From positions 1 to 64,000 of the forward strand of contig JAAEMV010000078.1 in the NCBI GenBank assembly GCA_024225195.1: a DNA stretch of 64,000 nucleotides, written 5' to 3'. Position numbers and translations under genes: made by a program. Of the stretch, positions 25,647-35,234 are shown one piece after another; positions within the stretch are counted from its first letter, which is position 1; each line of letters begins with the position of its first letter. The notes under the pieces are model-generated. The model did no database searches, was not told the DNA's origin, and saw only the letters and a program-made list of their open reading frames with translations. Source of the DNA: Planctomycetaceae bacterium (lineage in GTDB: Bacteria > Planctomycetota > Planctomycetia > Pirellulales > Pirellulaceae).

Positions 25647-26558
25647 TTGACCAAGATTGCTTTTTTATTTCCCGGGCAGGGAGCGCAGACCGTTGGGATG
25701 GCGAGGGAACTCTGTGATGAGTTGCCTGCGGCTAGTGATTTATTCAAGCGAGCGGCTGATCTGTTAGGCTACGATTTGGCCGATATTTGTTTCAATGGGC
25801 CGGCGGAAAAACTTAATTCGACCGTCATTAGTCAACCCGCTTTGTACGTCAGCAGTATGGCTGTTTTAGAGAAGCTAAAGCTTGAAAAGCCAGATGTTTA
25901 TCAAAATTGTGAAGGCGCGGCTGGTTTAAGCCTTGGCGAGTATACGGCTTTGGCGTTCGCTGGGGGGATGAGCTTTGAAGATGGTCTTCAGTTGGTTCAA
26001 AGGCGTGGCCAAGCAATGCAGGAGGCAGCCGACGAGACTCCTAGCTCGATGGTTAGCGTCTTGGGGCTTGATCGAGAACAAACGCAAAAAGTGTGTGATG
26101 AAGCGCGGGTTGACGGGGAAGTTTTGCAAATTGCGAATCTTTTGTGCAAAGGGAATATTGCCGTTTCCGGTGGGCTTGCCAGTTGCGAGCGAGTCCCTGC
26201 GGTGGCAGACGCGGCAGGTGCCATGAAATCAGTCCCTCTGGCGGTTGCTGGGGCGTTCCACACTCCGGTCATGGAATCGGCAGTTGGGAAAATCTCTGAA
26301 GCACTAACGCAAGTCGAAATACAGCCGACGCGTTTACCGGTATATTCTAATGTCGACGCCTGTCCTCACACTGATCCGGCTGAGTTCAAGGAGCAGTTGG
26401 TAAAACAAGTTTGCGCTCCTGTTTTATGGCAGGATTCGATCGAACGAATGCTGGAAGACGGATTCGATGAGTTTTATGAAGTTGGTGTAGGCCGCGTTCT
26501 GAGAAGCCTAATGAAACGGATTAACCGAAAGACTAAATGTTATGGCGTGCTGGATTAA
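25647..26558 (+). CDS. fabD: Malonyl-CoA:ACP transacylase FabD
   Basis: A 303-residue FabD of the usual length. It has the N-terminal FLFPGQGAQ, the nucleophile motif GLSLGEYTAL (Ser), the conserved arginine in LVQRRGQAMQ, and the catalytic histidine in GAFHTPVM. It loads malonyl groups onto acyl carrier protein at the start of fatty-acid synthesis. The start is TTG 25647, with GAGG about eight bases upstream; the nearby ATG at 25642 is out of frame and stops at once. First gene of the fabD-fabG-acpP-fabF cluster. Confidence 0.96.
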   Translation: MTKIAFLFPGQGAQTVGMARELCDELPAASDLFKRAADLLGYDLADICFNGPAEKLNSTVISQPALYVSSMAVLEKLKLEKPDVYQNCEGAAGLSLGEYTALAFAGGMSFEDGLQLVQRRGQAMQEAADETPSSMVSVLGLDREQTQKVCDEARVDGEVLQIANLLCKGNIAVSGGLASCERVPAVADAAGAMKSVPLAVAGAFHTPVMESAVGKISEALTQVEIQPTRLPVYSNVDACPHTDPAEFKEQLVKQVCAPVLWQDSIERMLEDGFDEFYEVGVGRVLRSLMKRINRKTKCYGVLD

Positions 26559-26617
26559 GTTGCTTCAGCACGTTTGGCAGACACGATAAATTTTTGTAAG
26601 AGAAATTTGAGGAACAA

Positions 26618-27379
26618 ATGAGTTTGGAATCGATGAAGGTTGATCTTTCTGGGCAAAATGCCATTGTTACGGGAGCTTCTCAGGGGTTAGGTCGCTCAAT
26701 GGCTATCGCTTTGGCGGGAGCTGGGGCTCGTGTGGCTTTGGTGGCAAGAAATGCTGAAAAGCTCGCTGAGACAGCACGTTTAATTGAAGAGGCTGGCGGT
26801 GCTGCAGAGGTAATGGCTGCCGACGTTAGTCAAAAAGAGGCAATTGAGGAGATCGTCGAGAAAGTTTCGACTGAGTGGGGCAAGCTCGATATTTTGGTTA
26901 ATAACGCTGGAATTACGCGTGATACGCTGATGCCGATGATGTCGGATGAACAGTGGGATGACGTGATTGCAGTAAATTTACGGGGAACTTTCTTGTTCAC
27001 CCGAGCTGCGTCGCAACGCATGATGCGTTCTCGCTATGGTCGAATTATCAATATCTCTAGCGTTTCCGGCTTGATTGGAAACGCGGGCCAAACGAATTAC
27101 TCGGCTTCCAAGGCCGGTGTGATCGGAATGACGCGTAGTCTCGCCAAAGAGCTAGGCAAACGAAAGGTGACCGTAAACGCGGTTGCCCCCGGTTTTATCG
27201 AGAGTGAAATGACCGAAAAACTCGGAGATGTGATACTGGGCGAGGTAAAAAAGAAGATTCCAGCCAATCGAATTGGGACTCCGGATGACGTTGCCGCTTG
27301 CGTTCTATTTTTAGCGAGCCCTGCTGCATCGTACGTAACTGGGCAAGTTCTGACTGTCGACGGAGGAATGACAGCCTAA
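26618..27379 (+). CDS. fabG: 3-oxoacyl-ACP reductase FabG
   Basis: A 253-residue short-chain dehydrogenase. It has the cofactor motif [13 protein letters not shown], the catalytic serine in NISSVSG, YSASKAG (Tyr and Lys), and [13 protein letters not shown], typical of FabG. It reduces 3-oxoacyl-ACP with NADPH. It lies 59 bases after fabD with GAGGAAC before its ATG, and is probably in the same transcript. Context makes FabG far more likely than another SDR enzyme. Confidence 0.96.
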   Translation: MSLESMKVDLSGQNAIVTGASQGLGRSMAIALAGAGARVALVARNAEKLAETARLIEEAGGAAEVMAADVSQKEAIEEIVEKVSTEWGKLDILVNNAGITRDTLMPMMSDEQWDDVIAVNLRGTFLFTRAASQRMMRSRYGRIINISSVSGLIGNAGQTNYSASKAGVIGMTRSLAKELGKRKVTVNAVAPGFIESEMTEKLGDVILGEVKKKIPANRIGTPDDVAACVLFLASPAASYVTGQVLTVDGGMTA

Positions 27380-27588
27380 ACTCGGCGAAAATAACCATTT
27401 TTAAGGCTAAAAAAGTGGGATTCTGGTGATGTTGCCTTGACCCTTTTTGTCGGAATCCTCTATCTTATTGCCGTTGTTCATGTTGCCACCAAGACGTTTT
27501 CGCTGTCATTGCGAACTGTTGAGGGCTGAGATGAGTAATCAACGTTAACAGTTTTCCGCAAGGTAATTTTTTAGAAGGAGGCCGATAT

Positions 27589-27831
27589 ATGTCATCGGTC
27601 GAAGAACGCGTCGTCAACATCGTTGCTGAGCAACTTGGCGTCGAGAAAGACAAAATCAAACGAGAGTCAAATTTCGTCAATGACCTCGGAGCAGACTCGC
27701 TTGACACTGTCGAGCTAGTAATGGAGCTAGAAGAGGAATTTGATATCAACATTCCTGACGAATCTGCAGAAAAAATTCAGACGGTCGGTGAAGCAATAAG
27801 TCATATCGAGGGCTCTTCTGCAACTGCTTAG
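27589..27831 (+). CDS. acpP: Acyl carrier protein
   Basis: An 80-residue acidic ACP. The phosphopantetheine serine is in [18 protein letters not shown], the classical DSL motif. It carries the growing acyl chain. A good ribosome site, AGAAGGAGG, precedes ATG 27589. It is 209 bases after fabG and followed by a strong terminator, so it may be made from its own promoter in extra amount, as is usual for ACP. Confidence 0.98.
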   Translation: MSSVEERVVNIVAEQLGVEKDKIKRESNFVNDLGADSLDTVELVMELEEEFDINIPDESAEKIQTVGEAISHIEGSSATA

Positions 27832-27883
27832 TTACAGATGCTGAAATCGAATTGATTCGTTGCAAAACGGTCTTTAAAACAAT

Positions 27884-27921
27884 CCGCAGGATGGCACTTC
27901 GTTATCCTGCGGTTCTTTTTT
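27884..27921 (+). terminator. Rho-independent terminator between acpP and fabF
   Basis: A 9-bp perfect stem CCGCAGGAT / ATCCTGCGG with an 11-base loop, followed by TTCTTTTTTA. It separates acpP from fabF, so fabF is probably transcribed from its own promoter within the next 160 bases. Confidence 0.88.
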
Positions 27922-28087
27922 AGGTTTTGCGTTTCGGGAAAAGCGAGTGACGGATTCAAATTGAGTCTGCTCGAAGCGAAGGTAGCGGCGAGTTTGTCGG
28001 GATGATCGATGAACTAAATGAACTCATCCGAACTGGAGGTTTGAGTTTGAAAACGAAAATAACATCAGGGAATTCGGGGTTAGTTTC

Positions 28088-29332
28088 ATGGCGCGACGTG
28101 TGGTCATTACTGGATGGGGATTAGTCAATTCACTCAGTTGTGATGTAGACGATTGTTGGAACAGAATTTTGAACGGTGAGAGTGGAATCCATCGAATCAA
28201 ACTGTTTGAAGTTGACGACATCAAAGTTCAAATTGGTGGCGATGTCTACGACTGGAACGCGAACGAAGTCATTGGCCAAAAAGAAGCCAACAAGATTGAT
28301 CGGTATTCCCAGTTCGCGATGGTAGCTGCCGCCAGCGCGTTTGAGAATTCGGGTTTTGATCCGGTGGGAAGTGAAAATGCAGCTCGTTATGGTTGTATTC
28401 TCGGTTCTGGCATCGGTGGGATGACCACGATTTCGGAGCAGATGACCCGTCTGGTTCAAAAGGGGCCAAGCCGCGTCTCTCCCATGACCATTCCAAAATT
28501 AATGCTCAACGCCGGTGGCGGGAATATTGCAATCCGCCACGGGTTGCGGGGGCCAAACTACAGTGTTGCGACCGCTTGCGCAAGCGCCACCAATGCAATG
28601 GGCAATGCGTGGGAACTGGTTCGATCCAATGTTTGTGATCTTGCAGTTACAGGGGGAACCGAGGCAGCTTTAAGTCGGTTGGCAATGTCGGCGTTCGCCA
28701 ATATGAAAGCGCTGTCTTACTCTAAGGAAGACCCGGCGACGGTGAGCCGTCCCTTCGACGCAGGTCGAGATGGGTTTGTGTTCTCTGAAGGCGCTGGAGT
28801 GCTCATTTTTGAAGAGTTGGAGCATGCGAAGGCCCGTGGCGCTAACATTCTCGCTGAGGTGGTTGGATTTGGGACCTCTTGCGATGCCGGCCATATTACT
28901 TCGCCCGACGATACAGGATCGGGGGCTGCAATGGCTATGAAAATGGCGTTGCAAGATGCAGGGCTAGAGCCAAATGAGATTGACTATATCAACGCGCACG
29001 GGACGAGTACTCCGTTGGGCGACAAGGCTGAGACCCGTGCGGTGAAGACGATCTTTGGAGAGCACGCGTACGATCTGAGTATTAGCAGTACAAAAAGCCA
29101 ACTGGGGCATTCGCTCGGGGCGAGTGGAGGGATCGAATTAATCGTCTCGATTAAGGCAATTCTCGAAGGAATCATTCCGCCAACGATTAACTTGACGAAT
29201 CCTGATCCGGACTGCGATCTTGATTACACGCCAAACGTGCCCAAGCAACGCGAAATCACTTACGCTATGAGTAATAGTTTCGGGTTCGGCGGTCACAATG
29301 CATCGATCATTGTCCGGAAGTTCAGCGAGTAG
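28088..29332 (+). CDS. fabF: 3-oxoacyl-ACP synthase II FabF
   Basis: A 414-residue condensing enzyme. The Cys-His-His triad is in ATACASATNAM, NAHGTSTPLGD and LGHSLGASG, and the C-terminal FGFGGHNAS is typical. It extends acyl-ACP chains with malonyl-ACP. Length and motifs match FabF. It lies downstream of fabD, fabG and acpP, but behind a terminator. ATG 28088 follows GGGTTAGTTTC, a weak ribosome site. Confidence 0.96.
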   Translation: MARRVVITGWGLVNSLSCDVDDCWNRILNGESGIHRIKLFEVDDIKVQIGGDVYDWNANEVIGQKEANKIDRYSQFAMVAAASAFENSGFDPVGSENAARYGCILGSGIGGMTTISEQMTRLVQKGPSRVSPMTIPKLMLNAGGGNIAIRHGLRGPNYSVATACASATNAMGNAWELVRSNVCDLAVTGGTEAALSRLAMSAFANMKALSYSKEDPATVSRPFDAGRDGFVFSEGAGVLIFEELEHAKARGANILAEVVGFGTSCDAGHITSPDDTGSGAAMAMKMALQDAGLEPNEIDYINAHGTSTPLGDKAETRAVKTIFGEHAYDLSISSTKSQLGHSLGASGGIELIVSIKAILEGIIPPTINLTNPDPDCDLDYTPNVPKQREITYAMSNSFGFGGHNASIIVRKFSE

Positions 29333-29439
29333 TTTCCGGAGTTTGCCCAGGCTCTGCTGCCCTAGGTCACGACCGAAACTTTTTGCTGTTGTCCGGTTCC
29401 CTGCCCTGCTCTTGAGTCGAGCGAGGCTCGCAGGCGGTG

Positions 29440-29721
29440 TTATTCGTCTTCTGGTTCGCCGACATCGACTTTATCCCAGTCGATTGCAGCATTGTCCGCT
29501 TTGAATTTCTTGAGGATCTCAGTGGCCGCTGCCTCATCTCGCTTAAAAATTTGAATCGAGATGTCTCCGGGGGCTTCAGCAATGAAGCCAGCGGTGAAGC
29601 CGCCCGTCATGGTCGCGGTGATGCCGGCCTCTTTTAAGGCGTCGACAATTGGAGCGGCCTCGGTTTCGGTTGGCACGTGGATTAAGGATGTAAGTTCTTC
29701 CGAGCTTTCATTGGGAGACAT
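29440..29721 (-). CDS. DUF2007-like small protein
   Basis: A 93-residue acidic protein. The order (LIHVPTETEAAPIVDALKEAGITATM, then ISIQIFKRDEAAATEILKKF) matches the DUF2007 family, a ferredoxin-like fold with a proposed signalling role but no known biochemical activity. The tail is acidic (DVGEPEDE). Convergent with fabF; no operon partner is obvious. Confidence 0.75.
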   Translation of the reverse strand: MSPNESSEELTSLIHVPTETEAAPIVDALKEAGITATMTGGFTAGFIAEAPGDISIQIFKRDEAAATEILKKFKADNAAIDWDKVDVGEPEDE

Positions 29722-29937
29722 AGCGATCCTCTTGCAAAACAGAAATAGGAGTAGGTTAGTTTCTTACGCGACAAAACGCCGTCAGTAATACGTAAGCACG
29801 TCTAAATTCGTTCACTCAAAAACTTGCGGTAAGTTTCGAGACAACAAGCTAAATTAGACAAGTCTTGGCCGTGAATCGCCACCTCTAATCGGGTGAATTT
29901 GTGGTTTTGGTTGACCGGCGGCAGCGATTGAGGATGG

Positions 29938-31728
29938 TTAAAACCAGGGCTCTCCGCCGGATCGCTCAAGTTGTGACTCAACATGGGCGAGGTGGGTGGC
30001 GGTATATCTGTCACGAATCATCTGCCGCGTGTCGGCTTCGTTCATGAACCCATCGGAGTATCCAGGGCAAGCAATATCAATTGTGCCTCGGGCGGCGTGG
30101 ACAAAATGCCTAATCAAGTCGATTGGGTCTTCGTCTCCGACAGCACAGCGAACCGTGGTCGGTGTTAAACCTGAATCCTTCAGTGCTTCCTCATTCAATT
30201 CGGAATGCGTGGTCAGCGATGGGCAGCTCACGATGGTGTTGGATTGTCCGAGGCTAATCATGTGGCCGAAGGTAGGCGAGAGAGAGTCAAAGAATCTTTG
30301 GAAAGCGTCTCGTTCGATATCGCCCATATCAAAAGTGAATAAAGGTGCGGGTAGGCCGAGGTAAAGGTTTTCTTTTCTTAGGTTTGAATTGGCGTTGCCT
30401 TGAACACCGTTGCAGTTGACCTGAATGTCTGCATGGGAATTCAGGAAGTCCGCGAGAATTTGGGTGTTGATGCACTTTCTCAGCATGCGAACGGTTAGTG
30501 TTTTCATTCCTTGCATTACTTCGAATGCCGCATCAGCGTTAAGGAAGGCGCCTTTGATGTAGTAGACATTCCAGAACATTGTTTCGTCCCACGAACGACC
30601 GTCCATCGATTGGCCTTTGGGGATGAACATGTCGTTGTTTTTTCCAATCACGCAGCCGGCGATGACAGCGCCACATCCGCTCAGATCCTTGGTGTAGCTG
30701 TGAATGACAAAGTCAGGTCTTTCGTCTGGGTCCTTGCGATTCAGGGGGCGGTAGAGAAAGGGTGTGCCAACGGTTGCATCAAGAATGACTTTGAGCTCCT
30801 GTTGGTGGGCGATCTTTGAAATGCCAGCCACGTCAAGTACGTATCCCTGCGGGTTGCTGGGGGATTCAAGGTAGATGTAAATCTTCCTGCCTTGAGAGAT
30901 TCGGTCGGCGTATTTTTCTTGGACGGACGCTAGGAAGGGGGCAAATTCTTCTGCGGTGTAGCCGTCGAAGGTCTCTACTGAAATTTCTAAATTGCCGTCC
31001 TTGGCGTACCAATCGTGGATCAGTTGGTAGGCCCCGCCATAAATGTTCCGGCTGGTGATGAGAATGTCATCGCGGCCAAGGAGATGGGCGAGGGCTGAAT
31101 CGATTGCCGCCATGCCGCTATTGAAGTTCCAGGCCATGTACTCCGGTGCGTAGTCCCCTGCTTCGAGATCGACGATGTGGTTGGCAAGGCAAACGCTTGT
31201 TGGGTTGAGAAGTCGCGAGTAGATCTCCAGCATGAGTTCTTTGCCACGGAAAGCGTCCTCAATCCACTCGGCACACGCATAAATGTAGGTGGCCGTGCGA
31301 GTGATCACGGGAGTCGCAGAGAAGAGAGCGGTGACGTTGTCGAAAACTGGATAGGGCCCCTTCGCTGCCATCGTTTCCGATTTGTACCCCAGCGATTGAT
31401 AGCTCTTTCGAAATGGATGCTGAAGCGTATCAAGAATTTTCGCAAGTTGGAATGAAAGGAATTTTTTCGCGTTGAAGCGTTGGATTCGATCGTTTTGATC
31501 CAACGAGTTCATCGATTCGAGGGTGAGTTGCCAGAGGTGCGAGATATCGCCTTGAGACTCGTACATTCGCTCAACGACTCGCGAAAGCGTCTGGCCGTAT
31601 TCGGTGTCGGGTTCGATGTGAAAATGTTTTAGCTGCTCTGCTGTTAGTTCGGCTGCTGTGGTCGCGCCGGATGTGTTCCGTTTTGGCGACAACGTTTTCA
31701 TTTGATTGGTTCTTGCGTCTGACGACAT
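29938..31728 (-). CDS. Large PLP-dependent Cys/Met-metabolism-family enzyme
   Basis: A 596-residue protein with a fold-type-I PLP domain of the Cys/Met metabolism family. The probable PLP lysine is in VIHSYTKDLSGCGAV, with the upstream aspartate in LKVILDATVG and the conserved YLESPSNPQG. The first 180 residues are an extra N-terminal domain not found in cystathionine gamma-synthase (about 390 residues), so this is a longer, uncharacterised branch. The reaction may be a gamma- or beta-elimination or replacement on a sulfur amino acid. Start ATG 31728 follows GGAGAAAT. The Mo-oxidoreductase gene is 169 bases upstream. Confidence 0.82.
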   Translation of the reverse strand: MSSDARTNQMKTLSPKRNTSGATTAAELTAEQLKHFHIEPDTEYGQTLSRVVERMYESQGDISHLWQLTLESMNSLDQNDRIQRFNAKKFLSFQLAKILDTLQHPFRKSYQSLGYKSETMAAKGPYPVFDNVTALFSATPVITRTATYIYACAEWIEDAFRGKELMLEIYSRLLNPTSVCLANHIVDLEAGDYAPEYMAWNFNSGMAAIDSALAHLLGRDDILITSRNIYGGAYQLIHDWYAKDGNLEISVETFDGYTAEEFAPFLASVQEKYADRISQGRKIYIYLESPSNPQGYVLDVAGISKIAHQQELKVILDATVGTPFLYRPLNRKDPDERPDFVIHSYTKDLSGCGAVIAGCVIGKNNDMFIPKGQSMDGRSWDETMFWNVYYIKGAFLNADAAFEVMQGMKTLTVRMLRKCINTQILADFLNSHADIQVNCNGVQGNANSNLRKENLYLGLPAPLFTFDMGDIERDAFQRFFDSLSPTFGHMISLGQSNTIVSCPSLTTHSELNEEALKDSGLTPTTVRCAVGDEDPIDLIRHFVHAARGTIDIACPGYSDGFMNEADTRQMIRDRYTATHLAHVESQLERSGGEPWF

Positions 31729-31897
31729 AGATTTCTCCAGAAAGCTGAGGTGAATTCTCAGGGGTAAATGTCCAGAGCTCTGTGTTGCAACAGCAAGTCG
31801 TGGATCTTACAGCGGTACTACAGGCATTGGACTGGCAAAGAATGTTCCGGGCAACCCGAGTGCATCTTTGGCTATCCAGAAACCCCTTTGTAAACTG

Positions 31898-32923
31898 TTA
31901 TCCAGTCGCTTTGTTCACATAATGAAGTTGTTCTGGGAATAAGGGGGCGATTGCAGAAGGTGGAAGCTGCGTCGTTTCGTCAATTTTTGCGCCGACTTCG
32001 ATTCCTTGTTGGTGTGAAACGAACGAAGCGCCAATTAACGAGGTGCCTGTAAAATCAGCGCCCCTCAAATCCGCTCCCGAAAAATCCGCGCCTTCCAAAT
32101 CGGCGTCCGCAAAAAGAGCATTGAAAAGGTTCGCATTGTGGAAATGGGCGTTTGAAAGATTCGCGTTCGTGAAATCCGCTCCCGAGAGGTCTGTTCCCGA
32201 GAAGTTGGCGTCTCTCAGCGAGGCGCTGTGTGCATTAAGACCTGCCAAGTTGCGTTGAGATGCGTCGATGCTGCGGAGTTCACGATTGGAGAAGTCTCGT
32301 GTTTCAATCAGTCGTAATGAGGTCCGTCGGTCAATCGTGGGCGCCATGTAACGCTGTTCTTTCCAGGGGTCGGCCTGGTTGTGATAACCAGATTCGGCTT
32401 CCCAGAATCCAAGACGGTCTGCGGTCAGTAGTTCAATCTGTTCCAGCCATTTCACGCTTTTGTAGAAGTATCTTGATTCAACAATGTTTCGAATGGGGCC
32501 GCCGTGAGTCGTGGTGATCGGTTCTCCGTTTACTTCGGTCGCAATCAAAGTGTTAAGGTTGATTGCAGTGTCGAGGTTCAGGGAAGTAGCGTGGTTTCGT
32601 TTTGACCTCGCGAGGAATGAAACGAATTTGGCCTCCGGTTTGATGCCCGCTTTAGCAAGTAAATCTTTGAGGAGGACTCCCGAAAAAGTCACATCCAGCA
32701 TTGACCATCGGGTGACGCAATGAATGTCCATTGTGCGTGTGGTCTGAGGGAGTGATCGTAATTCCTCGAGACTTAATGTGACGGGGTTATCGACTTCCCC
32801 TTTGATTCTGAGCGACCACGGCGTGTCGGTTTCCGTTGGTAGGCGTTCGCCAATAATCGGCCATTTTCCCGGCGCAACCAATTGCTGGCCGGGCGGGATT
32901 CTGTTCTCTCGGGGTGTCGTCAT
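31898..32923 (-). CDS. Molybdopterin-binding oxidoreductase fused to pentapeptide repeats
   Basis: A 341-residue fusion. The first 190 residues are the molybdopterin-binding domain of the sulfite-oxidase / YedY type, with the Mo-ligating cysteine probably Cys69 in MDIHCVTRWS. It keeps GEPITTTHGGPIRNIV and YKSVKWLEQIELL. Residues about 225-310 are pentapeptide repeats (LRDANFSGTDLSGADFTNAN) forming a right-handed beta-helix. No signal peptide or heme domain is seen, so it is not a classical sulfite oxidase; electron acceptor and substrate are unknown. I chose ATG 32923 rather than the TTG at 32980. Same strand as the PLP enzyme. Confidence 0.85.
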   Translation of the reverse strand: MTTPRENRIPPGQQLVAPGKWPIIGERLPTETDTPWSLRIKGEVDNPVTLSLEELRSLPQTTRTMDIHCVTRWSMLDVTFSGVLLKDLLAKAGIKPEAKFVSFLARSKRNHATSLNLDTAINLNTLIATEVNGEPITTTHGGPIRNIVESRYFYKSVKWLEQIELLTADRLGFWEAESGYHNQADPWKEQRYMAPTIDRRTSLRLIETRDFSNRELRSIDASQRNLAGLNAHSASLRDANFSGTDLSGADFTNANLSNAHFHNANLFNALFADADLEGADFSGADLRGADFTGTSLIGASFVSHQQGIEVGAKIDETTQLPPSAIAPLFPEQLHYVNKATG

Positions 32924-33119
32924 GGGCTTGTTTGTTTCCGTGATTTTCAAAATATTTTGCTTGGCGTGTTGTTCACACAAAGTAAAGTCTGTGATTTTTT
33001 CTTCGTGCTGTGTCGGTTGATTTGTGCCAGATTAAATTTGTGCCAGATTAATTGAGGCTCGGTGCTGGTTGAGCGTGCGCAACGTTTGATGAGTGAGCGA
33101 ATGGGTTTGTTGAATGCAA

Positions 33120-33152
33120 TGAGCCACTGGCGAGAAGTCCCGCAGTGGCTCA
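33120..33152 (-). terminator. Stem-loop after the DUF4912 gene
   Basis: A 10-bp stem TGAGCCACTG / CAGTGGCTCA with a 13-base loop, 40 bases after the DUF4912 stop codon (minus strand). No long T run follows, so it may be a weak or Rho-assisted terminator. Confidence 0.5.
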
Positions 33153-33192
33153 GAGTGTTGGGTGAATAGGTCGCTAGGCAAGGCCTAGGTTT

Positions 33193-34317
33193 TTAGGTCT
33201 TGTCGTCGTTGGTTATCGGTTCCATGACTTTTGTATTTCTCTCGACCGCGAGAACGGTCGTTCGCTGGTGCGTACCGTCGCGGCTAGAGGCGACGACTGG
33301 AAGGACCTGTCTGCGATCGGGGAGTTCTAGGCGAAGGGCGAAAGAACCGTCTGGTTGAAGTCGAATTGGTTCTCCGGCAACCGTCACTGTCGCTCTGGGG
33401 TCGGTCGCACCGTGCACAATCATGTGGGCGTCGACCTGGAAATTGAATCGCTGTCCATTGGCATTGACGCCTGACCCTAATCTTTCGAAGGCCGGGGCGT
33501 TCATGGGTTGGAGGGCTTTCTCTTCAAACACCTCCTGTAGATCTGCTGAGACTGTTCTCGGGTCATGCCCGCCGCTTAAGGCGTAGTACTTTTCAACATC
33601 GTTGGTGATATCGGTCCAGTGTTCGCCTTCGGGTGAGCTTCCCGGAGGGGGGCACACTTGGTTGCTTTTCGAAATCAGGTGAAATTTTTCACCCGGTGCG
33701 GTGTAGCCGATTGCGATGCGGTAGTTTTTGCAGGGTTCGGTAATGTTGACATACCAATTGTTAACACCGCTGTGTATTTCAATTTCTTGGACAACTTTTT
33801 CAACAGAGTTGGTGTTTCCGTCGCTGGTGATTTCCAGCAACCTGAGAACGGGTTTGGCGTTGTGCCAGAGTCCAGTCATTGCCACTTTGGCTCGCTGGAC
33901 AGTTGCTCGGGTAACTTCCCAGTACGCCTGCAGCCAGAATGAGTCGCGGACGATCAGAATGACGCGGTCCTTCTCTGGTGGAGTGTTGCGTCGAGCCATT
34001 CCAACTGCGGAAGACAGGTTTTTTAGGTTTTCCTGCTTTTCGCGTTCGGTTCGAATCTTCTTTGCGATTGCCGAATCGGATTGTTTGGGTTTTTTACTTG
34101 CTGCGGTCGACTTGGTCGCCCTAGTCGGCTTGGCGGTGGCCTTTGTCTTTTTCCGAGTCGCCCCGGACTTAGCCTTAGCTTTCTGCTTTGCGACTTTCAA
34201 AAGAGCCTTGACCAACTCGTCCTTTCTCATGGAATGCCAGCCGGCAACGCCCTTTTCCTTGGCCATTTGGGCGAGTTCTTTGGATTTTTGAGACTCTAGG
34301 TTCGCTGCAGTAATCAA
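33193..34317 (-). CDS. DUF4912 protein with SAP/Rho-N-like N-terminus
   Basis: A 374-residue cytoplasmic protein. The N-terminus (KELAQMAKEKGVAGWHSMRKDELVKAL) resembles Rho-N or SAP helices, which bind nucleic acid. Next is a basic Lys/Ala/Thr linker (about 50-90), then the DUF4912 beta domain (about 115-230, ending near KNYRIAIGYT), and a C-terminal part with VDAHMIVHGATDPRATVTV. Function unknown. I chose TTG 34317, with GGAG eight bases upstream; the track start 34404 adds 29 unlikely residues. Divergent from the ATP synthase operon. Confidence 0.78.
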   Translation of the reverse strand: MITAANLESQKSKELAQMAKEKGVAGWHSMRKDELVKALLKVAKQKAKAKSGATRKKTKATAKPTRATKSTAASKKPKQSDSAIAKKIRTEREKQENLKNLSSAVGMARRNTPPEKDRVILIVRDSFWLQAYWEVTRATVQRAKVAMTGLWHNAKPVLRLLEITSDGNTNSVEKVVQEIEIHSGVNNWYVNITEPCKNYRIAIGYTAPGEKFHLISKSNQVCPPPGSSPEGEHWTDITNDVEKYYALSGGHDPRTVSADLQEVFEEKALQPMNAPAFERLGSGVNANGQRFNFQVDAHMIVHGATDPRATVTVAGEPIRLQPDGSFALRLELPDRRQVLPVVASSRDGTHQRTTVLAVERNTKVMEPITNDDKT

Positions 34318-34986
34318 GTTTCGTACTCCGCGACGCGACCCTAGGTGCGTCGAATTTGTGTATTGGAGATTGCCAATACATAGTTCCGGCTTTGCGGAGT
34401 CCAATCCGAAGAAGGAAGTAAATTGGTAATCGACCGTATCCCTTGCGGTCGCCGGCCCGCGTCGAGCAATTCAAGTTGAAAAGTCCGCGGATCCTCGGCG
34501 TTGGAGCGGTGTTTTAAAACTGGGGAAGGAAAGGCTACCGCGATTAACGCTGAAGTCTTGGAATCTGCCCGTCGTCTAGAAACGTTCACATCGCCTTTGT
34601 GAAGTTTAGTTGAAAAATGACCAAAAAGCAAACGTTTTGGCGTTCCTTCGGTCGCTTTCGTTGCTTTTGGGGTTAGCCTAAGTGGTTTAATCGTAAGAGC
34701 TTACGCTTTTGGCACAGGTGTGATTCAGATTTCTGAATGAGTATTCACGGTGAGGTAAATTACTTTCGCAAATTTTCACGGCGAATGTATTTCCGTAAGT
34801 GCCTGTTTGGTAGTGGTTTGTGGCGACATTGTGAAAACTTTCTCAATCTTTCAGAGTGCGGGCTTGTGGGGTGAGATACCAGTGATTACATTACCTCAAA
34901 AGGGTTTTTCACTCGGAAAAAACCACCAATCTTACAGTCGTGGCAGGTCAAAAACGTTGGTTAATACGGTTGATGACCGATCTCCC
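34318..34986. other. Divergent intergenic region before the atp operon
   Basis: About 670 bases between the DUF4912 gene and atpZ. The inverted repeat CGTAAG-AG-CTTACG lies at 34693-34706. The upstream part of track ORF 34807..35226 lies here but has no good start. It should hold the ATP-operon promoter; I could not single one out. Confidence 0.45.
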
Positions 34987-35226
34987 ATGGCGAAGTCTTT
35001 CTCTAAGGCTTCGGAGGTAACGTCCATCAGTATCATGATGATCGTTCCAGGTTTGGTGGGTTATTGGATTGACCAAAAGGTTGGTTCGGTTTTGGTGTTT
35101 ACCCTTTTGGGATTGGCGTTGGGGATGGGAGTCGCCGTCAGGCAACTTATGCATCTGGTGTCGAACCCTATTGACGCCGGGCGAGTCTCGAAAGTTGACT
35201 CAGAAGAAGAATCTCAACAGGGCTAG
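34987..35226 (+). CDS. atpZ: AtpZ/AtpI-family ATP synthase accessory protein
   Basis: A 79-residue protein with two membrane helices (VTSISIMMIVPGLVGYWIDQK and VLVFTLLGLALGMGVAVRQL), matching the ATPase gene-1 (AtpZ) family that sits at the head of atp operons. It probably helps assembly of the rotor ring or Mg2+ handling. I chose ATG 34987 because family similarity begins there; no clear ribosome site precedes it, and the track start 34807 adds 60 unrelated residues. It lies nine bases before the next ORF. Confidence 0.75.
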   Translation: MAKSFSKASEVTSISIMMIVPGLVGYWIDQKVGSVLVFTLLGLALGMGVAVRQLMHLVSNPIDAGRVSKVDSEEESQQG

Positions 35227-35234
35227 GGGCCATT

